Shown: positions 52,449 to 62,870, numbered from the stretch's first letter. The stretch: DNA of 64,000 nt from Pyrenophora tritici-repentis (GCF_003171515.1 NC_089398.1:1984001-2048000), one strand, 5' to 3'. Notes: a model not told the origin generated them from the letters alone. Program-made: numbers and translations.

Positions 52449-53443
52449 ATGATCTCGGACGCTCTAACACAGCATACTGATCCACTCTACCAAAGGGATG
52501 GTCAACTTTCCGCTCACAAAACGAGCATATCTTCCATCCAGCTACTCTCCTATCTCCCGCCGGAAATACAATGTTTATTCAAGCCATTGTTAGAAAGGGA
52601 ATCTTACATTTTAACCACTGTTTCCACGATATTCCACCCCCAGGGCGGCGGCCAACCCTCTGATACGGGTATCATTATCCTGGCAGACCAGGCAGACATG
52701 CAATTCCGCGTGCAGCAAGTGCGCAAGATTGGTCCCACGATCCTGCACATGGGGATCTTTGACCCTATTGAGAAGATCTTTGAGAGATATAGCGAAGTGG
52801 AACAGAGGATTGATGTTGAGAAAAGGGTGATACATTCGCGAATCCACACAGGCGGCCATGTTGTCGGGCTTGCAGTCAACCAACTGATCGCCTCCGGAAG
52901 CCTTCCCCTGAATCTCGTCGATGGTAAAGCCTCACATTACCCAGGGGCTTCGTTCGTCGAGTTCACTGGCTTGATTCCTGCTGAAGCTAAAGCCGCGATT
53001 CAAGCAAAAGTAGACGAATTAATCGTCCAGGATTTGGATGTTAAGATCCATATTTGGAGCGAAGAGAAGGCGCGAAGCAGTTGTACAAGGACGAATGATC
53101 TGCTTAGAAGCGATGAGAAAGGTGTTCGGGTTGTAGAAATCGGGGGTGCGGGTAGCTATCCTTGTGGGGGGACTCATGTCTTGAGGTTGAGTGCACAGTC
53201 CGCAACAATCAATTAAGTGGGTCCTAGAAGGTTCAGATTGGATTGATTGATTACCGCTTTAAGCCTAGTAGTTACCTATAGGAGTTTAAGCCCTACCTAG
53301 ATAGGTAAGTGGGTCTAGGAGAGTGACCGGATTGAATTGATTGTTGCGGAGTCTAGTTGAGTGAGTGTGGGAGGGTGTTGGTTAGAGGTATCAAGAGGCA
53401 AAAGGGGGTAAGCAAGATTAGTTACGAGCTACAGGATGCCTAA
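52449..53443 (+). pseudogene. AlaX-type alanyl-tRNA editing protein interrupted by a MITE
   Basis: ATG at 52449 (MISDALTQHTDPLYQRDGQL). Motifs of the free-standing AlaRS editing domain are STIFHPQGGGQPSDTG, the zinc-binding HTGGH (HxxxH) and CGGTHV (Cys..His). Such proteins deacylate Ser- or Gly-mischarged tRNA-Ala in the cytosol. The reading frame runs into MITE-A copy 4 (53194-53355) and stops inside it at about 53216. Past the MITE, the same frame continues from 53364 to a TAA at 53441-53443 (LVRGIKRQKGVSKISYEL), the normal C-terminus. All metal ligands lie before the insertion. The product therefore loses about 27 residues and gains a few from the MITE; residual activity is possible. Confidence 0.88.
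53194..53355 (-). mobile_element. MITE-A copy 4 (162 bp, reverse), in the AlaX gene
   Basis: Appears identical to the other MITE-A copies. The 8-bp duplication GTTGAGTG lies at 53186-53193 and 53356-53363. Confidence 0.95.
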
Positions 53444-53762
53444 AATTTTCATGTGCAACAGCAATTCCGTTTAGTAACGCATTATTAATCTAGATGCACA
53501 ATGTGTCAAAGCCGTATAGCTACATATACCTATACTATTTATGTATTTTCCCTCCGTACGTAGCGAACAACCCGGTAAGCCGAAAAAAAATCAATAAAAA
53601 CGCAAGGTTAGTAGATATCTCGACCCTACATAGTGACACGTTAGCTGTTTTTGACCAACTATGGTTCGCCATATAGGGACGATTAAGTTTAAATTAGACT
53701 TAGAACGCAAGCACAAGCTAGGTATAGTAACAAGATTATACAAAACGCATCTTCTTATTATC
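53444..53762. other. AT-rich intergenic sequence
   Basis: No gene or repeat recognised between the AlaX gene and Gypsy-3. Confidence 0.4.
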
Positions 53763-53933
53763 TGTCATGGATCAAACCCGCGACCTCTAGTAAGCGAGGT
53801 GGCCCGTGCGCCTTAAGCGAAGGCCACAGCCGAACACCAAAGTTCGACCCGCGCAGGTCTTCGAACCTGCACGCAATATCTCACTTAGTACTTAATACAG
53901 ATACGGTCATCTCAACTATTGACGTCCCTCACA
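53763..53933 (+). repeat. Gypsy-3 5' LTR
   Basis: 171 bp. On the reverse strand it contains a tRNA-like stretch with a B-box-like GGTTTGATCC near the LTR start and a TGGCC..TTAAGGC D-arm-like part. Confidence 0.92.
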
Positions 53934-53935
53934 CT

Positions 53936-53944
53936 ATATTGCGT
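53936..53944 (+). promoter_or_regulatory. Gypsy-3 self-complementary primer-binding site
   Basis: Two bases after the LTR, ATATTGCGT is the reverse complement of ACGCAATAT at 53871-53879 inside the LTR. From there to the LTR end is 63 nt, the same as in Gypsy-1. Confidence 0.7.
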
Positions 53945-54479
53945 CTACCATACGGTACCTAGGACACGCGCGGAAAGTGACCGCACCGAAGAACTCAGCG
54001 CGCAATCAGTATTGCTCGTGACAGCAACCCCGCAACCCCGCGGCTGAGACGGCGACAACTCGTCCCCCATCTTCGGTCACAGACCCGCATCAGGATAGCT
54101 CGCGCGCCGCCAACTGGGACTTTGAGGCTCTGTTATACGACTGCGGAGTGGAACTCAATTGTCATTGGCCCTCGTACGCGCGCGATACAAGCTATTGTGC
54201 TGACAGCGGAAGGCGTGTTGTGCTGGAAGCCCATCATCGAAGGACGTTGCCAGTACCGCGTCGCGATTGAGAGTATCGCGATTGCACTGGAACGATTGCG
54301 ACGGTATCGCATCACCTTGGTGACTGGTAGACGGTTTGGCTCACCGCTTTACTTCGAGCAAGGAGTCAGGAGTGTGACAGCAAATAATCAGCTGTGCTCC
54401 CCGCCCACATTTGACGCACTCTCTCACAATCATAACCACTCTCTTTCTCCACCTACATTAACCACACCCAACACCTTAA
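53945..54479. other. Gypsy-3 5' leader
   Basis: Untranslated leader between the priming site and the gag ATG. It is C/A-rich just before the start codon. No separate gene supported. Confidence 0.6.
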
Positions 54480-56861
54480 ATGTTTAGAACTATCAACGCC
54501 ATTAGCGACAACGTCTCTACCGGCGGCCGCCACCCCCGCCGATCTAGCGACATGCAGCCTCCTCCACAGCCCAGCGTGACTGACTTCCCTATTGGCCGCA
54601 AGAAGCGCAAAGACAAAGCGCCCGCGACCCCCCGCAGCCAAGACTCCAGCCGCGAGCGACCTAAGGATACTGCATCCGACACCCAACAAACTATTAGCCA
54701 AGGCCCCGCTCCTAAGCATGAGCCTGTTCGTCGATCCGAACCAGGCCGTCGAAGCACCTTCGGCTACCCCGCACTTCCAGTTACAGAAGGAGACAGCCAA
54801 GAGCCCACAATGGTACCACACGACCCTGCCGACATCTACGATGTTATAGTTGGCAGTTGTCGACTCCAATCCCTCAGAAACAAGAACGTCTTGTCTGCCA
54901 AGATTACTCACTCTGAGTTCACGTTCATCACTATTGTACAAAACGAGACTGAGGATGAATTTGAGCTGTACCTAGGCCGAGAATCTCCCCTGGAAGAATT
55001 CCAAGTCCCCGTCTGCACTGACGACGACTTATTGGAGCTAGCCACTTCAAACACCGCGTTCCTGCGCTCTCTAGCTATTGAGCTCATGAAGTTCGCCGCT
55101 GCTTGCGCTCCTATCCTGGACGCGAACATCGATGCAATAACCAAGGAAGCTCACGAAGCCGCTGTTAACCGCTTACGCCTTCGCATCACTAAGGCTGAAG
55201 CTAAGCTTAGCTGGTACGAGAAGGAAGTCTCAAAGCTGACTGAGACTATTGAGACTACTAATGCTGAGTTGGAACACACCAACCGAGAGCGTAATGAGCT
55301 TAAGCTAGAGGTCGAGCGCTTTTATCGTCCTTCATCCTCCAAGACCGCCGGTTGCACTAACCCTACTCACCAAGACTGGTATGAGGACTGGAAACACGAA
55401 GAAGCGCAGTCCATTAAGTTCCACGGCCTGTACGAGGAGTTCTTCAGGAAGCACCAGGAAGAGCGCGCCCGCGCAGACCGCTATCACCAGCAGCGCGCAG
55501 AACGCGACGCCGACTACGAAGATGTGGTCGCCCAGAACTGCGCACTTGAAGAACAACTTGTCCAAGCTACTGAGAATACCCGCAAGCTAGAGACCTCTCT
55601 AACTCAGCAACAGCGTGAGTACAATGACGTTGTTGCGCGCCTTCAGCGATATGATCATAACTTCCGCCCGTACACCTTGCAGCGTCGCGAGGACCGCGGT
55701 CGTAACAGTCATCTATCTACTCAGCGCAACCGACGACACGAGTCACCTGAGCGCCGTACAGATCGCCGCACTGCATCACCTAACCCGTATCCTAGCCGAC
55801 AAGCCACTCCTGTTGTTACTCGGCCTGCGCCTCGCCCTCGCGGCGACTCTCACTCAAGATCGCGCTCCCGCTCCCGCCGAGATCGCGCGAATCCGTTGAA
55901 CCAAGATCCTCACCGATATATCCCTCCTCCATACAACGGCCAGCAATCAGTACAACAGGCAGCGTCCACAGTTGGAGGTCTAAGCCTTTCCTTTAAGCTC
56001 CCCGACATTGAAGTCTGGAAAGGCAACGATGATACCAAGAACTACGACAAGTGGCGTCGGTCAGCCATCCAGAAGTGCGAATCTCTGCCTGAAGACAAGC
56101 AATTGGCCTACTTGGAGATGAAGGTGGACGGCGCAGCATGGCAATATATTGACGATCTCAAGTTCGAACACTACTTGGACCTTCTTGAAGGACTGGACCC
56201 ATACTACGCGCGCTCTACCTACGAGAAGGTCTCAGAAGCACAGTCGCAACTCGCTGATGGCTCTCTCAAGATGGGATCGTCTGAATCCTTTGCAGATTGG
56301 CGTGGGCGCTTTATGAGCGTGTGTCGCCTAGTGAAGCTTCCAGACAGCGCCATGATTGGCTACGCTCGCGCTTTCCTGCGACCTGGCCTCGCCGCCGCCG
56401 CCTCACACGCCTTTGACGATGAGCAAGAGAATGCTCTTGTCAAGTTCCTTGACGCCGCCCGCAAGTCTGATCTAACACAGAAACAGATTAATCAAGGCAA
56501 GACCGCTGCTGACAAACCTCGCACCAAGCCGCGCACGCGCTCCCCAAATGATCGTAATCCTGCACGAAAGGCTCGCTCTGGCCGAGGACAACATCGCGAA
56601 GCTACTACGACGCGCACAGAGTGGCAGAAGGACGCAATGGCTAAGGCTAAGGTCTGCTTCCGTTGTGGCGAGACTGGTCACCAGGCGCGCGATAAGAAGG
56701 GTTGCGCAATCTTAGACTGGGACCAAATCAAGCCTAAGCTTAGTAGTATGCATCTCTATGCTATGGGAGCGGACTTCGACGCCGAAGACGACGACTCTAA
56801 TGCTTCCACTGAAGAGGAGCCTGAGTTGGACGACATGGGCGAGCCAGTTTCGGAAAACTAG
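54480..56861 (+). CDS. Gypsy-3 gag
   Basis: 793 residues from ATG at 54480 (MFRTINAISDNVSTGGRHPR). A basic, Pro-rich N-terminus is followed by a long coiled coil (about residues 220-400, TKAEAKLSWYEKEVSKLTET and EEQLVQATENTRKLETSLTQ), an Arg/Ser-rich linker, the retrotransposon-gag capsid domain (IEVWKGNDDTKNYDKWRRSA, ESFADWRGRFMSVCRLVKL) and a zinc knuckle CFRCGETGHQARDKKGC. The acidic tail ends at TAG 56859-56861. Pol overlaps it in the -1 frame. Confidence 0.92.
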   Translation: MFRTINAISDNVSTGGRHPRRSSDMQPPPQPSVTDFPIGRKKRKDKAPATPRSQDSSRERPKDTASDTQQTISQGPAPKHEPVRRSEPGRRSTFGYPALPVTEGDSQEPTMVPHDPADIYDVIVGSCRLQSLRNKNVLSAKITHSEFTFITIVQNETEDEFELYLGRESPLEEFQVPVCTDDDLLELATSNTAFLRSLAIELMKFAAACAPILDANIDAITKEAHEAAVNRLRLRITKAEAKLSWYEKEVSKLTETIETTNAELEHTNRERNELKLEVERFYRPSSSKTAGCTNPTHQDWYEDWKHEEAQSIKFHGLYEEFFRKHQEERARADRYHQQRAERDADYEDVVAQNCALEEQLVQATENTRKLETSLTQQQREYNDVVARLQRYDHNFRPYTLQRREDRGRNSHLSTQRNRRHESPERRTDRRTASPNPYPSRQATPVVTRPAPRPRGDSHSRSRSRSRRDRANPLNQDPHRYIPPPYNGQQSVQQAASTVGGLSLSFKLPDIEVWKGNDDTKNYDKWRRSAIQKCESLPEDKQLAYLEMKVDGAAWQYIDDLKFEHYLDLLEGLDPYYARSTYEKVSEAQSQLADGSLKMGSSESFADWRGRFMSVCRLVKLPDSAMIGYARAFLRPGLAAAASHAFDDEQENALVKFLDAARKSDLTQKQINQGKTAADKPRTKPRTRSPNDRNPARKARSGRGQHREATTTRTEWQKDAMAKAKVCFRCGETGHQARDKKGCAILDWDQIKPKLSSMHLYAMGADFDAEDDDSNASTEEEPELDDMGEPVSEN

Positions 56862-59800
56862 ACGCTCCTGATAACAGTCGCATTCAGGAGCTAGACTGGC
56901 GCAAGGACATACAACAGAACCGCGAGACGCGAGAAAACCATAACCGTCTCAAGGTCGCTGCCGCCAGGATACTATCTCCAGAAGTCGGAGATCAGGACAA
57001 CTCACAAGACGTCCAAGACCACTACATCTCTGCGATCGCCGTTAAGGGCCATCTTCGATCTACTAAACAACTACGTTACGACTCCTACACCCTCACTTCT
57101 TCTAAGGAATGGAAAAAGACAACTACTCTTATCGACACAGGCGCTAGCGCTTCCTTTGTGAACAGGCGATGGGCTAAAGCCATGGGCCTGCCCATAATGT
57201 CTACCTCTTCACCTATCCAGCTTTCTCTCGCGGATGGGAAGGTTGTTGATACATTGAATGAAGCCGTGGAAATCCAAGTCAAACACGGCAGCCACTTATC
57301 ACCAGTCGTGTGCTTCGTCGCTGACGTAGGAGACTTTGATCTTATCCTTGGTATGACTTGGCTGGAAGACCACGACCCCGGTCTCACCTTCTCACCGCGG
57401 AGCATGAAGTTCTCTTCTTCACATTGTACTTCATGTTGTCTCGACCACGGTCTCCCTGAGACAGTATACGGCGACGGCAAGACTCCATCACTTTCAGAAT
57501 CTCGGCAAACCACGCCCGTGGGCGAGATCTGCATTATCACCGCCAAGGCCGCCTACCTCATGGCTGCGCACAACCCAGACGAAGCCATCTGGGTCGAACC
57601 ACAAGACTGGGAGAAGCTTGCTGACCCTCCAGACGACAATAACGATTGCGATTTAGACTCCTTCAAACGCAACATCGCCCGCCTCGCCGCCGTCACACAA
57701 GAGGACTACGACCACTATATGAACAAGATGGAGAGTCCACATATGACGGAAGCGGAGATCCGCAAACTGGTGCCAGACTGGTTGTACAGCAAGATGCCAG
57801 ACTTGTTCAGTCCTATACAAGCAGGGAAGTTGGCACCTCATCGCGAAGGCGTTGACCATGAGATTGACACCGACGGACGCATTCACAAGCCTAAGATCTA
57901 TGGGCTCACACGAACGGAGACCAGGGCCATCAAGGCCTACATCGACGACATGCTCGGACGCGGATTCATCCGACCGTCCACATCTCCGTACGCGTCACCT
58001 GTCTTAGTTGTCAAGAAACCAGGTGGCGGACTTCGCATCTGCGTTGACTACCGTCAGCTCAACGCCATCACCAAGAAGAACCGCAACGCTCCACCCTCCA
58101 TCAAGGAAACGCTGGCCCGCATGGCCAAGGTACGATGGATGACGATTGTCGACGTTGTGGCTGCATTCAACACTGTTCGGATCAAAGAAGGCGATGAAGA
58201 AAAGACAGCCTTTCTCACTCGGTATGGGCTATACGAATACGTTGTCATGCCCTTCGGCCTCTGCAATGCGCCTGGCACTTTCCAGACCTTTATCAATGAG
58301 ACACTCCGCGAGTACCTTGACGATATCTGTACAGCTTACCTCGACGACGTCCTTATATACACCTGCGACGATGACGAGTCAGTTCATGAAGCCGACGTCA
58401 TCAAGGTCCTCTCTAAGATACGCGACGCTGGCCTCCATCTTGATCCCACGAAGTGCAAATTCAAGGTCAAGAAAGTGAAGTACCTAGGCCTCATCCTCAC
58501 TACAGAGGGCATCGAAATGGATCCAAAAAAGGTCTCCACTATACTAGACTGGCAAATACCGCGCTCAGTCAAAGACGTCCAGTCTTTCCTTGGTTTCGCC
58601 AACTTCTACCGTCGCTTCATCAAAGGCTTCTCCTACATCGCAAAAGCCTTGACAGAACTCACGCGCAAGGATGGCGAAGGCAAGGACCAGAGACATCAGT
58701 TCCCGCTCATCGCTGATAGCAAAGCTATACAAGCTTTCCATCGACTTAAGGACGCCTTTAGGACTGCAGGAGTCCTTGCACACTTCGATCCTGACCTAGA
58801 GACTTGGTTGGAAACCGATGCCTCAGATTTCGTTACTGCAGCTATCCTCTCTCAGAAGGACGCGACAGGAGTCCTCCGCCCAGTTGCTTTCCTATCGCAC
58901 AAGATGAACCCTGCGGAATGCAATTATGAGATATACGACAAGGAACTCCTAGCTATTGTCAACGCCTTTGAGCAATGGCGCTTTGAGCTGTCTGGTACTG
59001 ATGATCCTATTATGGTGTTGTCTGACCATCAAGCCCTTCAGACCTTTATGACCACAAAGCGCCTCAACAGACGCCAAGCCCGTTGGGCGGAATTCATGGC
59101 AGAGTTCAACTTCATTATCAAGTACAGGCCAGGCAAGCAGGGCACGAAGCCAGACGCTTTGACAAGGCGTCCTGGCGACCTACCCGAGTCACCCGACGAC
59201 ATCCGCCGTCGGCATCAACTCCAGGTAGTCATCAAGCCTGACCAAGTCGATCCTGAAGCGCGCGTCTGCACCATCAACATCGCCAAGGATGGAGGTTCTC
59301 GCCATGCAGTCTACCTCGCAAATCTCATCACACAGCGCACCCTTCCTGACTCTATCCCCGCAGTCGCGCAAATGCTGTATCAACTTAGCGAGGAAGACAA
59401 CATCTCTGAACGGTACGCCGTCCTCGCCGCACTGCCTGGCATCGAGCCTGAGGGGGAGAAAACGGCGTCTCCCATGACCTCACGAGCAAAAGATCGCTCT
59501 GTGCAGCCGATAACGTTACAATCTCGCCTATTACAACGCCAATCGCCGCAACTAGTGCGCCCGCGATACCAAACGAGACGCCCGCCGCAATTAATGTGCC
59601 CGCGCCACCGAACAACGAGCTGACTATTGATGCTCTGCTTGACAATATCAAGGCAGCATACAAGGATGATAAGGTGTTGCAGGCGATCGTCAAAGCCAAG
59701 AAGGACGGCCTACGACGCCTGCCGTTCAAACTCATACATGGAGAAGAGCACCTCAGGCTGGAACTTGGCGATTGCGAGATCACCGACGAACTACTCTATG

Positions 59801-61438
59801 TGCGCAACAAGGTCTACGTCCCCGCCGGCGCCGTTCGCACCCAAGTTATTGAACAAGCCCACAAGAGCGTCTGCGGTGGCCACAGCGGCAAACATGAGTT
59901 ATACTCCAAGCTGTCGCGATGGTATTACTGGCCTAGGATGACCACGGACGTCGCGCAATATGTACGCGCGTGTCTGACTTGCAAGAGGAGCAAAGCATAC
60001 CGAGAAGGCAAGCATGGGCTGCTGCATCCGCTACCAATCCCCAGCAAATACTGGTCCAGCATCTCTATAGACTTCATCACTCACCTGCCGCCCTGCAGGC
60101 ATAACGGTCAAACGTTCACTGACATCCTCGTGGTAGTCGACCGACTCACCAAGAAGAAGAAGTTCATCCCAATGGCTAGTATGACCACCGACGCCCTTGT
60201 GGTAGCCTTTATCGAATACATCTGGCGAGAAGAGGGCTTTCCTGAGGAGATTATCTCAGACCGTGGAGCGCAGTTTGTCTCTTACTTTTGGAAGCGACTA
60301 TGCCAGCGTCTGGGTGTACGCCCGAAGTTCTCGACCGCTCACCAGACTCCGCAACAATCAATCGGATCGGCATGATTGATTCCTATCTAGGTTAAAGGCT
60401 GCCTAATAAAGTAACTCTTTAACCTATATAGGAATCAATCATGTCGATCGATTGATTGTTGCGGAGTCTGCCGCTCACCATCCCCAGACTGACGGACAAA
60501 CCGAGAACGCGAACTCCTACCTCAAGCAATACCTACGCGCCTATGTCAACTACGAGCAGGATAACTGGGCGCTTTTTCTGCCAATAGCTGAATTCGAAGC
60601 CAACTCCAGCACCAGCAGCACAACTGGCAAGTCGCCTTTCTTCGCGACTAAAGGATACAACCCACGGAGTGGCATTGAACCCCCTGCGCCAGCGCCAGGC
60701 GCTGCGACCTTGACTGCGCCTGCGCAACAAGAACGTCTCAACGCTGACGCTTTCGCGGATCGCATGAAAACGCTGCAGGACGAGCTGCGAGCTTCAATGC
60801 AATGGGCGCAAGCAAAACAAGCAGAATACGCCAATGAAGGAAGGCTACCCGCACCAGCTTTCAAAGTCGGCGACCAAGTGATGCTGGACACTCGCAACCT
60901 ACGGACGAAAAGACCCTCCGCGTCATTAGACCTAAAGAACCGCGGTCCCTTTACTATCGTTCGCGCCATCAACAACACCGCATACGAGCTAGATCTTCCC
61001 GCTAACATGAAGCGCATCCACAATGTCTTCCACCCATGGCTCTTACACTTGGTTGACGACAACCCACTTACTGGACAAACACAAGATCCTGAGGTCCCTG
61101 CGGAGTTCGACCCAGAAGTGGAAGACGACACTGAATACACTGTCGAAGCAATCGAAGACTGCCGCATTAATAAGAAGCTTAAGGATCCTGCCGCCCGCGG
61201 TCGCAAGGGCAAGACTACCCAAGGCCTGCTCCAATACTTGGTACGATGGGCAAACTATCCCGACGGCCCCGACAATCCTTCATGGGAACCATACATGAAC
61301 CTCGCGGACTCCGCTGACACTGTGACGCGCTATCACCTTGATCACCCAAACAAGCCGCCTATGCACAGGAAGTTTAAGTCTCTCACAGGCAAACAAGATA
61401 TGCTGGTTATGCGACTTCACGCTCTTAGTCGTGTCTAG
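56825..61438 (+). CDS. Gypsy-3 pol: protease, RT, RNase H, integrase, chromodomain (G-run frameshift and MITE insertion)
   Basis: The pol frame opens at 56825, inside the end of gag and -1 to it, without its own ATG. Protease LIDTGASASFVN; RT DVVAAFNTVRI and catalytic TAYLDDVLIY; RNase H TWLETDASDFVTAA and SDHQALQTFM; integrase zinc region HKSVCGGHSGKHELYSKL..CLTCKRSKA and core IDFITHLPP, ISDRGAQFVS; C-terminal chromodomain YTVEAIEDCRINKK...YLVRWANYPDGPDNPSWEPYMNL, stop at 61438. Two defects: a one-base loss at the G run 59452-59456 between RNase H and integrase, and a MITE-B at 60343-60470 in the integrase core. Confidence 0.9.
60343..60470 (-). mobile_element. MITE-B copy 3 (128 bp, reverse), in Gypsy-3 integrase
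   Basis: Perfect CAGACTCCGC../inverted ends, and 8-bp duplication CCGCTCAC at 60335-60342 and 60471-60478. It appears identical to copy 2 on the reverse strand. It post-dates Gypsy-3. Confidence 0.95.
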
Positions 61439-61751
61439 CCAGTGGTGACAACAGCAGACAAGACCAACAATAAGACTGGGATAATATAGTTGTGCTTGCT
61501 ATAATCGAGGGCGTCGATAAGTTGTGCTAGAAATAGGACTTATAGACGCTGTGCTCGTGGCAAGGACTAGACTGTCAAAGTTACTATTGTTAAGACAAGA
61601 TGCTAAGGTCACCACGCCACGATGATGATCCATAATTACTGTGCACAGACAACGGGAATAGAATGTAGTAATGGAATGGACACTGCAAGCGACACGCTTG
61701 GTATGCAGCAGTTTTGCGATATAGGTATCTCCTTTGTATACAATTTTAGGC

Positions 61752-61783
<32 letters not shown>

Positions 61784-61823
61784 GTTCGAGCGTTGGAACT
61801 TGCTCTCTTTTTTGGGGGGGTAG
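61439..61823. other. Gypsy-3 3' internal region
   Basis: Non-coding, with a 28-A run at 61752-61779 and a T6-G7 stretch (61809-61820) just before the 3' LTR that may include the plus-strand primer site. Confidence 0.6.
61752..61779. repeat. poly-A tract (28 bp) inside Gypsy-3
   Basis: Uninterrupted run of 28 A on the coding strand between the pol stop and the 3' LTR. Confidence 0.9.
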
Positions 61824-61994
61824 TGTCATGGATCAAACCCGCGACCTCTAGTAAGCGAGGTGGCCCGTGCGCCTTAAGCGAAGGCCACAGCCGAACACCA
61901 AAGTTCGACCCGCGCAGGTCTTCGAACCTGCACGCAATATCTCACTTAGTACTTAATACAGATACGGTCATCTCAACTATTGACGTCCCTCACA
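61824..61994 (+). repeat. Gypsy-3 3' LTR
   Basis: 171 bp, appears identical to 53763-53933. Confidence 0.95.
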
Positions 61995-62577
61995 GTATGT
62001 TACGTGTCTTTATCCTAGATGCTGTACTTAGCTTTAATATTAGCTACTAGGCTAAACTAGCCCTGGATAACCTCTAGATCCTCGCAGAGGGCTCTCTTAT
62101 AATCGTACTTACGATTGAACTTTATTATAAACTTAGGGCAGCGCTTAACCTACATACTAGGCTAGTTTAAGCCAACCTAGCCTATATTGCGCTCTGCGCG
62201 CAAGGAATTGGCTATATTAGCTACAGCTGCGAGCCTTGGGGGAAATCTGCGCGTAATAAGCTTAAGTATATGCTTAATAACTACGCCCTCCTTAGTCTTT
62301 GTCAGATTTAATAATTTAGGCTAGCAATCTGCTTGTGAAGGTCGTCTAGCGCGTCGATAGCTTAGTGTTGTTTAAGAGACGTTATAGACAGCTGCAGCGC
62401 GTCGCAAGGAGAGTGTCGCATCTTCTTTAAGAGCTTAAAGGGCAGTCTGTATCTAACGTTCATTAGAAGGTTCCATCTGGTGTTATTGTTGAGGCATCGC
62501 GTACATAGGTAGAGTTGGTGGGGGCTTGGCAAAAGTGTCCCGCCAACCCGTGTGGCCCGCCAACCCGTTAGGTACGT
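61995..62577 (-). pseudogene. degenerate Fot1-like relic
   Basis: A decayed, AT-rich stretch in which only traces of the Fot1-like coding start remain (GTTATAGACAGCTGCAGCGCG and GTTGTTGAGGCATC-like segments near 62380-62490). The right end is clear: reverse strand ACGTACCTAACGGGTTGGCG with a second GGGTTGGCGGG subrepeat, then TA at 62578-62579. The left end is not visible. Confidence 0.55.
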
Positions 62578-62703
62578 TATCTAGTGTAGATACAAGACGT
62601 TGCGTAAGGAAACAGAACAGGTTCAAGTTGCGGTGAGCAGATATAAGCGGGGCCCGTGCGCTTAGCGCGGGCCCCAGCTGCTCTTAGCTAATCAACAGAT
62701 GCC

Positions 62704-62870
62704 TGTTACGGATCCATAGACTCGCTCGGCCCATGGCCCCCATATCGATAAGATCCTTATCTTATCGGACTAGCGCCTTGGCGCCCACAGCATAAGTTCG
62801 GGCTCACAACGTAGATAGCTCGATAGCTTGTATCTTGTCAAATCCAATCTTTCTTGATCGATCCCTCACA
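62704..62870 (+). repeat. Gypsy-4 5' LTR
   Basis: The end motif ATCCCTCACA parallels Gypsy-3's GTCCCTCACA and the start TGTTACGGATC parallels TGTCATGGATC. It is defined by these ends only, because the 3' LTR is outside the window. Confidence 0.65.

Larger units (their letters stand above)
53763..61994 (+). mobile_element. Gypsy-3: chromodomain LTR retrotransposon (8.2 kb)
   Basis: 171-bp LTRs at 53763-53933 and 61824-61994 appear identical, with TGTCATGG..CTCACA ends. Order: LTR, self-complementary priming site, leader, gag, pol, poly-A tract, G-rich stretch, LTR. The flanking pentamers TTATC and GTATG do not match, so the ends may come from recombination between elements, or the flank has changed. 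A MITE-B copy interrupts integrase. Confidence 0.92.

Noticed and set aside
28282..60470. CRISPR-like or regulatory spaced repeats
   Set aside because: The repeated units are scattered over 32 kb, have terminal inversions and 8-bp target duplications, so they are MITEs.
61824..61994. Possible true tRNA gene on the minus strand
   Set aside because: The T-arm is incomplete, the B box has a mismatch, no acceptor stem can be formed, and the sequence lies wholly inside an LTR present twice.
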